64,000 nucleotides of DNA from Chenopodium formosanum. Lineage: Eukaryota > Streptophyta > Magnoliopsida > Caryophyllales > Amaranthaceae. Under the pieces are notes generated by a model. That model had not been told where the DNA came from. It saw only the letters and a list, made by a program, of their open reading frames with translations, and searched no databases. The translations under genes were made by a program, and so were the position numbers. Shown here in pieces: positions 1-10,600 of the stretch. The stretch's first letter is position 1; the number at the start of each line of letters is the position of its first letter. The stretch spans positions 31,035,165 through 31,099,164 of the forward strand of contig CM044868.1 of assembly GCA_024500155.1 (NCBI GenBank), read 5' to 3'.

Positions 1-341
1 AAACGGAAGAGGAAAGAGAGAGCAGCCAAAATGAAAGAGGAGAGAGAGGGAGAGCTGATTAGTAAAGAAAGAGGAGAGAGAGAATTAAAACAAGGGGGTG
101 TGCGGATTTAGGGTTTTTTTTAAAATGGCAAGCGGTTTGGGGTTGAACCCCTTGCCAATATATTAAATGGCAAGCGGTTCAACCCCAAACCGCTTGTCAT
201 TATATATATTGGCAAGCAGTTCGCGCCAAAACTGCTTGTCATTTAATATTACAGGTTTTTAAAAAAAGATAGGTGAATGGCAAGCGAATTTTTAAAACCG
301 CTTGCCATTTGGGGCTTCCCATCACTTATTTTCTACTAGTG
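1..341 (-). mobile_element. Terminal part of a CACTA DNA transposon running off the left edge
   Basis: The segment ends with TTTCTACTAGTG; read on the minus strand this is CACTAGTAGAAA, a CACTA-type terminus. Just inside lie several inverted copies of a TGGCAAGCGGTT word (about 124-310), pairing as TGGCAAGCGGTT...AACCGCTTGCCA, which is how CACTA subterminal repeats look. Positions 1-110 are purine-rich (GA tracts). No transposase ORF is in view. The other end and its 3-bp target duplication (expected to match TTA at 342-344) lie outside the window. The flanking DNA at 342 is the antisense ORF of GYP-D, so this is an insertion into GYP-D. Confidence 0.7.
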
Positions 342-871
342 TTAATTTAAAAGACAAAGATCTAACAAATATAGTAGATGGTAGCATAGTTGATTTGAAA
401 GAATTTGCTCGCCATTATTAGAAAAATTTGATGCTTATTGGAGCGCTAGACCTTTATGGGGAGTGATTACACAAAAGGTTCCTCCTTCCTTGCCCAATGA
501 TGTGAAGAGGTGGCTTCTCAAGAAACCTTCAAAGGACATGAAAAAAAATTCGAGTAAAAGTGATGTGAAGAGTCGTCTAGGTGACAAAGTGATTCCCGTT
601 ACGGAACGCTTGGGTGAAAAGGTTGAATTCAAAATACCTACAATGCCTAGAAAGAAGAGCTCTACGAAGGATAAAGGGAAGAGAAAAGCTGACACTTCAG
701 AGAAGAAGGCTAAGGTAGAGAAGATATATGGAGTCCTAGCTAAGGGATAAACTATTTACTCCAAAATTGAGTGTAGGTCCTCTAAAGGATGCCTACTAGC
801 TAAAGTCATGGATGATGAAGAGGATACAAACAAAAATTGGAAGAGAGCAAAGAAAGAGAAAAAAGATTAAA
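342..871 (+). pseudogene. C-terminal remnant of GYP-D antisense ORF (PMD-type protein)
   Basis: This lies opposite to GYP-D pol, beyond its integrase. Around 430-460 it encodes FDAYWSARPLW, closely matching YEAYWIRRPLW near the C-terminus of the GYP-A antisense ORF (20480-20974, minus strand). The match places it as the end of the equivalent antisense gene in GYP-D. Downstream it is lysine-rich and low complexity (about 540-745), like a nuclear or basic tail. A stop precedes the homologous stretch and the frame closes at 748. A second lysine-rich stretch in another frame closes at 871. The N-terminal part is cut off by the CACTA element ending at 341. No other function can be assigned. Confidence 0.5.
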
Positions 872-1399
872 GCATTACTTAACTTTCAATAATTAGACTT
901 AGTTTTAAATTTAAAGTTAATTTGTTTTATTTAAGCTTTATTTAAATTCCATCAATAATGTAATTGTTAGTTTATTTTATTAATGAAATTTCATCTTTTT
1001 AATTAAATCATCTCCTTTGAATTTAATTTATTAAAGCAATGAAAACTAAAAATTTAATTTTCTAGAAGTTTTTTTTTTCGAGTACAGAAGTCAAAAATTT
1101 TCCGAAAATCACTGAAATATTCCCATGTACTCCCAGAAAAATGGCGTCGTTTTTTCACGAGCTGCGGCAGTCTGGCGTCAGGCGACAGACAATGTCGACA
1201 GGCGCTAGAGTTAATTGGCTGGCGACGAAACTTATTCTGTGACGCCGATGCTTCGTCGAATTTCTGTCAAATTTATTTTTAAATCTGGGATGCGAAGTTT
1301 GCAAAACGTAAAGTGGCAGCACCCGTAAAGGGTTGCCTAAGTATCCTTTCTTAAGGAATCAAGTCAAACGTAGCTCTCTTGAGTATCCTACTCAAGTAA
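872..1399. other. GYP-D 3' UTR between antisense ORF and integrase end
   Basis: Non-coding. AT-rich to about 1085, then a cluster of GGCG/CGCC words (1138-1255: ggcgtcaggcgacag, aggcgctag, tggcgacg) similar to the clusters in the GYP-D leader and LTR. The stretch 1320-1395 (ctaagtatccttt...agtatccta) follows the pol stop directly. It resembles the post-pol stretch of GYP-A near 19870 (aaggatacataggcaac), supporting a common origin of the two elements. Confidence 0.6.
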
Positions 1400-2751
1400 T
1401 TATGGGTAGTACATTTTAAGTTGGTCAAGGTTTGTCATGTTCGAGAACTCATTGCCATTCATATCAGTTAATATTGCTGCACCTCCTGATAGGATTGTTT
1501 TGACAATATAGGGTCCAGACCAATTAGGCCTAAATTTAACCCTTGGATCTAAAACATTCCTCCTTAATGCTTTTAGCACCAAGTCTCCTACTTTCATGTT
1601 TCTTGTCTTGACCTTCTTATTAAAATGCCTAGCCATACAAGTTTGATAGCATTGAGCATGATGTAGAGCTTCTAGTTGTTTTAAATCAAGTAGAATTAGC
1701 TCCTCATATCTCTCCCTAGTCCATTCAACTTCATCGAGTTTTCTTTCTAATGCAATGCGTAGAGATGGTATCTCTAGCTCTACAGGTTGTACGACATCCA
1801 TTCCATAAAACAAGGATAATGGCGTATATCCTGTTGATGTGCGAATTGACGTGCGATAACCCCACAATGCGAAGTGGAGTTTGTCAGGCCAATCCTTGTA
1901 ATTTTTTGTCATTTTCTCGATGATAGTCTTTAGTTTCTTATTAGCCGTTTCGACTGCTCTGTTTGCTTAAGGTCCATAAGGAGAAGAATGATGGTGTTGA
2001 ATGCCATATTTTTGTAATAATTCTTAACACTCAGCTTAAAAGTGAGTTCCATTGTCACTTATCATTTCATGTGGGACTCTACATTGGCAAATAATATTCC
2101 TTTCGATAAAGAGTGCTACATGTTTTGCAGTAAGTTTAGCATATGATTGTGCTTTGACCCACTTTGTGAAGTAATCAATTGCTACTAGGATATATTCATG
2201 ACCTCCTGTTCCTGGGGGAGTGATATTACCAATAATGTCAATTCCCCATGTAGAGAATGGCCATGGAGAAGTGTAGGTGTAGAGTGGAGATGGAGGAACA
2301 TGTTGTAAGTTAGCGTAAATTTGGCACTTAGGGCATTTTTTTACATATTGATGACAATCCCTATTCATGGTAGTCCAATAGTATCCTTCTCGCATTATCT
2401 TTTGGACTAGTATTTTGCCATTCACATGAGTTCCACAAATGCCTTTGTGGACTATCCTCATTGCTCTTTGAGCGTCCTTTTTTCCTAGACATAAGAGAGC
2501 TCGCCCCTTAGTTACCCCTTTATGCAATTCGTTGTCTCTAAGTGCGTATTGGCAAGCCAAGAGTCTTAATGCTCGTTTTGCTCTTTTGTCAGCATGGGGA
2601 GGGTATTCTCCTTTGGTGACATAATTAAGTATATCCGTATACCACGATTCTTCTTCTTCTTCATCATCTTGGATCACTTCATCATCTTCTATAGCCTGAA
2701 TATAAGCTGGTTTATGCCTTTTTTCTATAGTTAGAGGCATTTGCTCGATTT
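1400..2751 (-). pseudogene. GYP-D integrase (broken)
   Basis: Integrase joins retrotransposon cDNA to chromosomal DNA. Reading leftward: an HHCC zinc domain (CGTHVN...YYWTTMNRDCHQYVKKCPKCQ, about 2440-2310), the catalytic core with first Asp in WGIDIIG (about 2240) and second Asp in SDNGTHF (about 2040), then a disturbed stretch 1913-2035 with stops that still shows the Glu in AVETANKK, then a C-terminal domain 1400-1912 ending FSNMTNLDQLKMYYP. At least one frameshift and one stop separate the core from the C-terminal domain, so it is not functional. It is parallel to the GYP-A integrase at 18470-19826. Confidence 0.85.
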
Positions 2752-3168
2752 TTGTAGGAATCCTAACCATTGAGGCTAGTCTTGCCAATGCATCAGCAAA
2801 TTGATTTTCCTCTCTAGGTAGATACGTGTATTCTACCTTCTCTAACTGATTAGTGAGAGTTTCTAGATAAGTTTGGTAAGGGGCTAGACTTCCGCTCCTT
2901 ACTTTCCATCTCTTAGGAATCTGGTTGATGATCAATGAAGAGTCCCTAAATATTCGTAATTTCTTCACTCCAATGACAAAGCTGTTTCAAGGCCTACCAC
3001 GCATGCTTCGTATTTAGCAGCGTTGTTGGTAACGTCGAAATCTTGCTTTATGGAGGTTGGAACATGATCTTCTTTAGGTGATACTAGTAATACTCCAACG
3101 CCACATCCTTTTTGGTTTGAGGCTCCATCGAAGTATAAGGTCCAAGTATCATCTTCTGTGACCGTCAA
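2752..3168 (-). pseudogene. GYP-D second RNase H (archaeal-like), broken
   Basis: The ORF starting at 3168 shows YFDGASNQKGCGVGVLL and VTNNAAKYEAC, the pattern of the additional RNase H of the Tat lineage. The rest (RDSSLIINQI..., REENQFADALARLA) follows in another frame up to about 2752. The Asp in YFDG and the Asp in FADAL look retained. The usual AEYEA motif reads AKYEA, so the catalytic Glu appears lost. One frameshift near 2966. It lies between RT/RNase H1 and integrase, as expected for Tat. Confidence 0.75.
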
Positions 3169-3746
3169 GTCTTCGTCTGGAAATTAATTGTCGTGTATTG
3201 GCGTTGAATCTTCTATTGGAAAGTCTGCTAGAAAATCTGAAACCACAGATCCTTTGATAGCTTTTTGGGGCATGAATCTTACATCAAACTGGGCTAAGAT
3301 GACTATCCATCTTGATATGCACCCATTGAGTGTAGACTTCTCGAATCAATACTTGAATGAATCCATTCAGGAAACTACAAAGACTGTATGCACGAGCATG
3401 TAATGTCTTAACTTGGTTGTGGCCCACACTAATGCGAGGCACAATTTCTCAAGTGGTGTATAACGTACTTCATACTCGAGAATCTTTTTACTTAGATAGT
3501 ATATTGCATTTTCTTTACATTCTACTTCTTATGCAAGCATGGCTCCCAATGTTTCTTTGGTGACTGTTAAGTACAACCTAAGAGGTATTCCTTGAAGTGC
3601 TGGTGCTAATACGGGAGGATTTGCGAGATAGCCTTTGATCTTTTCAAAGCCTTTTTGACACACGTCATCCCATATTAATTGTACATTGTTTTTAAGCTTT
3701 TTTAATATTGGTTCACATATTGTTGTCAATTTTTATATGAACCTGC
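3169..3746 (-). pseudogene. GYP-D RNase H1 / RT connection, degraded
   Basis: The open stretch 3529-3729 encodes ICEPILKKLKNNVQLIWDDVCQKGFEKIKGYLANPPVLAP..., the RT-RNase H connection with the typical LYLTVTKETLGAMLA start of RNase H1. The remaining RNase H1 (3169-3528) persists only as short frame fragments, for example around the equivalents of YLSKK and ALVWA, with several stops. It aligns with GYP-A 17399-17990. Non-functional. Confidence 0.65.
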
Positions 3747-4560
3747 TTATGTATTGCAACCAGCCAATAAATCCTCGAATTTGCTTCTAGAGCTTATGAG
3801 ATAACCGAAAAGCTTGCCTGTGGTGACTTCAAAAGCACACTTGGATGGATTCAACCTCATGTTGTATTTTCTTAGCCTTTCGAAGAATTTTCTCAAGGCT
3901 ACTTGATGGCCTGGGCGATCTACTGACTTCACAATCATATCGTCCATATATACTTCAACTTCTTTTGTGAATCATGTCATGGAGCAAGGCAGTAGCTGCT
4001 CGTTAGTAAGTAGCACATGCGTTTTTGAACCCGAATGGCATTACCGTGTAGTAGTAAGTACCCCATGGTGTTATGAAGGTTGTTTTCTCCATGTCTTCTT
4101 CTGCCATGAGAATTTTATTGTACCCTGTGTATCCATCCATGAACGAGAGAAGTGCATGATTCGTTGAATTATCTACCAGAATATCGATGTGTGGTAAAGG
4201 GAAGTCGTCCTTTGGACTTGCCTTATTTAGATCTCGATAGTCGACACACATTTTTACCCTTCCACCCTTTTTCGGGACTGGGACGACGTTGGCCACCCAT
4301 TCGGGGTATTTGGATACCCTGATGAAACCTTCAGTTATTTGTTTTTGAACTTCTTCTTTTATTTTAAGAGCTATGTCGGGTTTCATTCGATGCAACTTTT
4401 TTTTTACAGGTTTCATTCCTGGAATTAGTGATATAGTGTGTTGAGCTATTTCTCTATTAATACCTGGCATATCTTCATATGACCAAGAAAATACATCGAT
4501 AAATTCTTTGAGTAGATTGATAAATCAGTTCTTTCTTGTTCATCAAGTGTTAATCTAATT
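3747..4560 (-). pseudogene. GYP-D reverse transcriptase (frameshifted)
   Basis: Reverse transcriptase of the Ty3/gypsy type. The N-terminal part (4470-4003) reads MPGINREIAQHTISLIPG, then GFIRVSKYPEWVANVVPVPKK, CVDYRDLNKASPKDDFPLPHID and SFMDGYTGYNKI. The catalytic box (MDDMIVKS, about 3947) and thumb region follow to 3747 in another frame. The shift lies just before the box, where an extra A appears in the run at 3961-3967. It is the only one of the three related pol regions in the window that retains the whole RT core in length; GYP-A and GYP-V have lost it. Confidence 0.85.
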
Positions 4561-5777
4561 TTAACTTTTCTTTTAATGGTTGAATCATTTGAGATATCAA
4601 CCGTCTTAGTTTCCTCGATTATCGGTGTTTTCTTTTAAAGTGTTTCCATTGCTTTATTAATTTCTTTGTCATTTTCATTGTTAGTTAAGCAATGCTTGTC
4701 ATCTTGGGTTAAAGAAAAGCACGAGAAGTAAGAGGAAGAAGACATATAATTAAACTAAGAAATGATTACATTGAAAAGAGATATGTCCTCATGGAGTTGA
4801 TTGCTAATTATCCTAGGAGAAGAGATAATAGAAGGGGGTGCTACAACTAAGGACTTAGATGACTCTACAGGTAAGGACTCCGACTCTTACTCTGACTCAG
4901 ACGACTCTTCGAACATCGGTCCTTACCCTGTCGTAATGGAGATTCTCCTTCCACTTGGAGTAGTCACCTTGATTGTCTTGCGCCACCCTTGTAATGATCC
5001 TTCTGCTGGAGTGATGAGCTTTGAAGGGTTAAAGCTTTTGCTTTATAGGACCGTTTGGATGAAAGAGGAGTTATCCTCTATGTACTTCGGCTCATCTTTT
5101 CCTCACTCAAATAGTAATCCCATGATATTAAAGTCAAAGCATGGGGGTGCTTTCACCTTGAGGATAGGAGTTGGGATTTCATCTAGAAAATAGCAATCTA
5201 GGAAAATTTCGAACCCCCGTTGCCTTATGCCATTTACGAGAAAAGGTTTGGGAAATTTGTAGCATGGATTGTCCTCTACTTCTTTTATAAATTATCCATT
5301 GAAAGTAAGTGGATACTGATCCATTGGGATTGTTTTCTTTTGGATGCGAGCGTTCCTACGCGCCTTTCACTTTTCCTGGGCTCGCTTGAGATCTTCCCGA
5401 GTCAGTTCGAAACCAAGTCGAAAAGTGTCTAACTTAGGGAGGCTAGGTATTTCCAGCGGTTTTGCCATTCCTTTCTTCTTTCCTAGAGTCATTCCAGGAA
5501 AATGCCCTTGCTTCTTCAGAATGGTGTTCACTATCATATTGGAGTGGGGGTCGTTGCAGAGAGGGGTCCTTTCGTCCTCTTTGATTAAGGAGACTTCTTC
5601 ATTAAAGCCCCACAAGTCTTCATCGTCTTCATGGTGCTCCACATTAATTATTGGATTTTCTCTAGCTTTAATCCTCATGGGTAAAGCATCGATCGTAACA
5701 AGAATTCCTCCAACTATTGCCTTTACCTGTTGGTGGAGAGATGAAGGGACGGCCTTTAGGTCATGAAGCCAAGGCAT
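4561..5777 (-). pseudogene. GYP-D protease remnant and acidic linker
   Basis: Minus-strand stretch 5777-5367 encodes the C-terminal side of an aspartic-protease region (WLHDLKAVPSSLHQQVKAIVGGILVTIDA, with an HHEDDEDLWGF tract). The equivalent in GYP-A is 13900-14150 and in GYP-V 56860-57270. The part that should carry the active site (D-N-G-S-A in GYP-V) is missing: the reading jumps from a gag-side MNALA directly to WLHDLK at about 5770. Positions 4800-5366 encode the acidic Ser/Asp/Glu linker before RT, broken by stops. Positions 4561-4800 run into the RT N-terminus. The protease cannot work. Confidence 0.75.
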
Positions 5778-8088
5778 TCATCACTGCCAACCTATGTTCT
5801 CGAGAATCTATCCCTATCTTATCTAAGGCATTCATCACTGCCAACCTATGTTCTCGAGATGTTGCTAGAAGCTTCCATACATTAATTTTGACCTTGGTTT
5901 TCTTGAACTGTTTGACAATATCATTGTCTTCAATAATAGGTATGGGAACTTACTGCATAGTCGGTATAGGTTGTGTTGAGATGGGTGGTTGCATTCTCCC
6001 AGATCTTGTGAGGACATCTATAGATGAATTTTCTTCATCCCAAAAATTGCTTATTGGATATATGACTGAAAGTGGAGGTTCATCCATATCCTTATGATAG
6101 ACATCTTCAACGTCGTTGTCCCAAACCCCATTGATACTGATATCTTCTTCTTGTGGAATTTGGACTAGCTTCTTATCATCAATCATTTTCTGAATTAAAT
6201 CTTTAAATTTAAAACAGTTTTTAATAGTGTCTGATTGATGGTATTGACAGTAGAATCTATCTGTCCTCTTTAGCGATTCAAATGGTCTCGGTTCGAGAGG
6301 TTTGATCTTGCCACTCTCGAGGAGCATGTTGAACATTTTAGTGTATGAAATCCCAATTGGAGTATAGAGTGTACTACTCTTCTTGGGTTTGTCAATTACT
6401 TGTAGAGAGAAAGGTTTCCTTGTCTTCTCGCTAGCTAGAGCGCAATGAAATCTTGTTTGCTTCTATGAGATCTTGAATAAGATTTTGAAACATGTAGCAT
6501 TCAACAATGGTATGACCGTTTCCTTGATAGTACTTGCAATAGGAATTGGGATCCCATCTTAAAGGTCGCTTTTCTGGTGTTGGATCCTCGGTAGGGCCAA
6601 TAGGTTTGGTTATCCTCGATCATAAAGACGATCAAAAGTAGCATCATAGGTCATTCCAATTGGTGTGAACTCGCTCCTGGGTTTCTTTTTCGTGGGTGGA
6701 ACCCTGTCCCACTTTTTCTGAAGCTCTTCTAACTGTTTCTTCGCGACTTCGAGAGCTTCACGTAGCAAGTTTGATCCCTGCCACATGGACAATGTAAGAA
6801 ACTGTACATCCTCTTTACTTGCCAGTTTAGGAAAGTCATCTATGGCATCGAAAAAGATGTCCTCCTCTTCTTCGCTAGCATGGATTTCTTTAATAGCCTT
6901 GATGAGAGATGAGGGATCAACCTCATTTTCTTCATCAGAGATGGCCAAGGAATGAGCGAGAGGTGCATTGTCAAAGCTCGGCTTCTTACTGGCAGGAGGT
7001 AATGGCAGTTTGTTGTTATCGATTAAATCTTGGATATTTTCCTTAAGCTTCCAATAATTTTCGGTAAGATGACCCCTACCTTGGTGATATTTGCAATGTG
7101 CATTGGGGTTCCAGTTAGCTGTTCTTTTCTCGACCGGTGGGTCCCCAAATGGTCCAATAGGAGTTATAAGACCTTTTGCATTTAGTCGGTCAAATGCGGT
7201 GTCATAACTCATACCTATAGGAGTAAAGTTTCTCCTAAAGGGTTTCTTTTATCCTTAATTTTTCATAGCAAGGACTTCACTTAAATTAAAGGTGTTAACA
7301 TTGTTTGAGTGGGTGATTTTGGAATAAGAAGGATTGTCGTTCTTCTTACCTTTCTAGCCATTGTTTGAGTTACTGTTAGCAGCTTTCAGCTTAGCTTGGT
7401 CGTCTTCAATATTAATTCCAATGTCATAGACGACCTTAAAGGTATGGAGATTATTCTGGTATTTAAGATGCTTGGAGTACTTCTCTTGAAGGTTCTTAAT
7501 GAACAACCTCACAGATTCTTTCTCGCTTGGTACTTCAATCATCTTAGCAAAGGTTTGTCTCCATTTGTTGAAGAAAGAAGTAAAACCTTCATTCTCCTTT
7601 TGCTTGAGAATTTCAAGTTCTCTATAGTCAGTTTCAACTTCAATGTTACACTTGTACCTATCAATGAAAGCATTTACTATTAACTCCCAAGTAGAGGTTC
7701 TTTCTTTCTCAAGAGAGAAGAACCATTGTTGGCAAACGGTTTCAAGAGATAGAGATAATAAAGAGGGAAACACCTTCTTATCAATACCCTTAATGCTCAT
7801 TATTGTTTCAATGGCTCTTAGGTGAAAATAAGGGTTGTTAGTCGCTTTGAATTTCGGGATGTTGTTGGCATTGAACTTCTGCGGAAGAAGATCCTTGTCC
7901 ACCATGACCCCTTGTGAGATAATGCCTTGAAACTTATAGTCACTAGAGAACTTGCTCAAGCTTTCTGGAATGAGGTCCATCTGTTGGTTCTTCGCAGGAT
8001 CATCGATTTTGAGGGTTAAAACCTTCAACGCCTCAGTCACAGTAATCAACTGGTTCCTGAGCTCATTAACTTCCTCTTGAGTTGCCAT
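5778..8088 (-). pseudogene. GYP-D gag with three zinc-knuckle-like modules
   Basis: Gag builds the virus-like particle. The likely start is the ATG at 8088 (MATQEEVNELRN), matching MATKEDIENINRT in GYP-A; the frame is open further upstream to 8190. The capsid part (8088-7354) includes IPKFKATNNPYFHLRA and the CQQWFFSLE region. Then come three related modules of the form CxYHQ...H....C followed by a D(L)I(Q) helix: about 7120-7020, 6550-6450 and 6260-6190. GYP-A has only one. In module 1 the last Cys has become Tyr (ENYWK). The tail carries VLTRSGR, shared with GYP-A. Several stops and frameshifts occur between modules. Positions 5772-5862 hold a tandem duplication of about 54 bp. Confidence 0.8.
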
Positions 8089-8906
8089 TATTGTCTTAGC
8101 TTTCCTTTTACGAGCGATTGGTTTGTTGAAAAGTTGAACTTGAATAAAATGGTTGTCTTTGATCAAACGCCCTTCCTTTCTTGTCCACACGCTGTAAATT
8201 AAACCATTTTTGTTTTAATGACTTAACTCAAATTAACTTTGACTTTACGGGTTTTAAAAAAGAAAAAAGCAAAAATCGGGTGCATATTTTCTGCAAAAAT
8301 AAGGTGTATATTTTTGGGAATCAAGTATAGGGTTCAAACAAGTGGTTTAAATTGGAGGATTAATATCCGACTTACCCCCCTAAAAAAATGACGGAAATAC
8401 GCGCATACAAGACTCTCTTAGACATGGTCAAAGTGTGCATTAGTGTGTGCTTTATATGGTGAGTGCGAGTGACATGCTTTGACTCTTGTGTAAGACCATG
8501 GGACTTAGTGCCTAGACTCGATTAAAGACTTGAAACGGTATTATTACCAGTAAAATTAACCGAATTGATCAGCAAATTGTTCAATTAGACACAAAGTGAT
8601 GACTCGAGCGATAAATCGAACTGTCGCAAAAACGACACCACTGTTGCCAGGCGCTACGCTCCATAGAGTGGCGCTGCAGTATAAATCTTGGCGCCATTGC
8701 TGGAACGTCGGTTTGGAATTGCTTTCGGTATTATTACTCTATAGGGTATGCCTAAATTCGTACTAAGTCAACTCTGATTGAATTATTAGACTTTAATTAC
8801 TCAAATTAATTAATTAATTAATTAGGCAAAGTTCTTTTAGTCATAAATCAATTTATTTAGTCTTAACATAAGTCAAACAAACGGTTAGGAAAATCACATA
8901 AAGTAT
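8089..8906 (-). other. GYP-D leader, gag-proximal part
   Basis: No credible gene. It continues at 53073 on the far side of the GYP-A insertion. It carries a GGCGCC-type word cluster at 8632-8712 (gccaggcgctacg, gtggcgctgcag, cttggcgccatt), like those at 53505-53630 and in the GYP-D LTR. The AGTAT at 8902-8906 is the left copy of the GYP-A target duplication. Confidence 0.75.
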
Positions 8907-10579
8907 TGTAGACACCTAAAAATTTCACCCCAAAACCAAACCCGATGATGAACAACCTTTCACAGCCACTATTGGTTGGGTTCAGTATTTAATCCCTAGA
9001 TTGCTTAAAAAACCGTGTTTAATTTAATTCAATTTTTGAATAGTCCATGGATCAGTTTTGATGTTTATTCAAAGCATAGTTTTTAATTTTAGCCCAAACC
9101 TTTTTATTATATTTTATTGTTTTATTATTTGGCCCAAAATTTTAATTTATTTATTTTTATTTATTTTCTTATTTTAGCCCAAATAATAATAAAAACAGAA
9201 ATGGCCCAAAATTATCAATCGACACTTAAAATGCTGAACGAAATTAGGGTTAAAAATGAATTTAGACGGAAAAGCGAACTGAAAACTCCCTACGGCAACA
9301 TTCCACCGTGTCACGGGAAACTTTCCCGTCTGACGGTGGGGTTCCCTGTGACACGGGACATCAACTGTGACACGGGGGTTTCCGTGTCCATTCCGCGTAA
9401 ACCTTTAACGCGTTTTCTCCCCCATTTCACTAAATAATTCGCGCGTCACACAAAAGTACACAGTGTCACGGGAATGTTTCCCGTCTGACGGTGGGATTTT
9501 TATCATGGTACACTTTGCCGTGTCGCGATATACTTTTTTAGGGTTTTTATCATTTTAGGGTTCTGTGTGTTCCCTCATCACATTTTTTCTATAAATACCC
9601 CCTCATTTATGATGTACGGGGCATGAATTAATTCTCTATTTTTCTTTCTTCTATGTTCTAGCATAAACACTAGCCTACCCTTCTTCTTTCAAAATTCCTT
9701 CTTCAAGCACTGCAAGGAATCCATACTTTACTCGTGCTTCTGTCCTTAAGCCAAGGCGTGAAAGTTAGAATTGTTTGAGGGTTTGGCCCCAAATCAATTC
9801 TGTTTAATTTAAGTTAATTTAATTATTGTTTTAATATTATTTCCTTGAAGTTACTAACTCGTTTTATTCTTTTGTAGTTGCAAGCAAACAAAATTAAAGT
9901 AAGAATTGTGTTCCTTTTATTTCTATTATTTTTCAAACGATTTTATATTGTTGGAATTATTGTTGAATTGCTTACAATATTGATGTTATTCTATTATGTT
10001 TATTGATCACCATATTGCATGTTTTAAAGGGAATATTTAATTGAAAATCACGCTTAATAAGATAATTTGGACAACTGGTTTAGGATCCTTTTTAATCTTG
10101 TATTTAATTCAAGTGATCACTAATATTTTGGAATTATGTTTTGCATTAATATTCAACTAATCTAGCATAATAATAGTTTGGAGCAAATTGAATTTTTGTT
10201 TGTATGCCTTTGAGATCGCAGGAGTCACTTTTCACTATAAGAATCGAGTAGAGGCCAATATGGGCGAATGTGACTCCATGACTCACTTCATACCATCATC
10301 CCCAATCGTCCTTTTGTGGTTCCGAACCATATGGAGTAAGTAATCTCATGGATTATGAATGGGGTGTAACCTTCACGGGTCAATCGTTGTTGCCTATCGT
10401 TGTCCCTTTATCGTGGTTGCCTTTTATGATCCGTGAACGGTTTACAAGTTCCTTAAAAACTTGTTGGCGGCTCCCTACTTCCCTTGTCCCTAATCGTATA
10501 TGTCATTTCCCACTTCCTATGAGTGCCAAGCATATTCACACATGCTTTTAACGTAGGCGCACTTCGAACGACGCCTAAA
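8907..10579 (+). repeat. GYP-A 5' LTR
   Basis: Starts TGTAGACACC and ends ACGCCTAAA, where the 3' copy has ACGCCTACA. About 1.67 kb. It contains a run of CCGTGTCACGG-type words (9288-9530), a TATA box at 9590-9597 (ctataaatac), and a T-rich region with conserved blocks shared with the LTRs at 51422-53072 and 60580-62280. By eye about 14 substitutions separate it from the 3' LTR over the first ~200 bp. Confidence 0.92.
9590..9597 (+). promoter_or_regulatory. TATA box of GYP-A 5' LTR
   Basis: TATAAATA in the context ttctataaatacc. It lies about 60 bp downstream of the palindromic word cluster and is conserved in the sister LTRs (52107-52114; 61559-61566 on the minus strand). Confidence 0.7.
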
Positions 10580-10582
10580 ATT

Positions 10583-10600
10583 TGGCGACCCCACTGGGGA
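10583..10600 (+). other. Primer binding site of GYP-A
   Basis: TGGCGACCCCACTGGGGA lies three bases after the LTR end. It closely parallels the GYP-D PBS (TGGCGACTCTACTGAGGA). As I recall, such sites in Ogre/Tat elements pair with the 3' end of tRNA-Arg; the tRNA identity was not checked here. Confidence 0.8.

Noticed and set aside
463..750. Lysine-rich 95-codon ORF that first looked like a novel small protein
   Set aside because: It continues upstream into the FDAYW...RPLW stretch matching the GYP-A antisense ORF, so it is the tail of a known-position retrotransposon gene, not a separate gene.
4801..5193. 130-codon + strand ORF with acidic Ser/Asp tract
   Set aside because: It is the complementary shadow of the GYP-D acidic protease-RT linker on the minus strand.
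8907..10579. Solo LTR interpretation for the GYP-A 5' LTR
   Set aside because: It is followed directly by a PBS and gag, and the AGTAT duplication is found only after the distant LTR at 53072.
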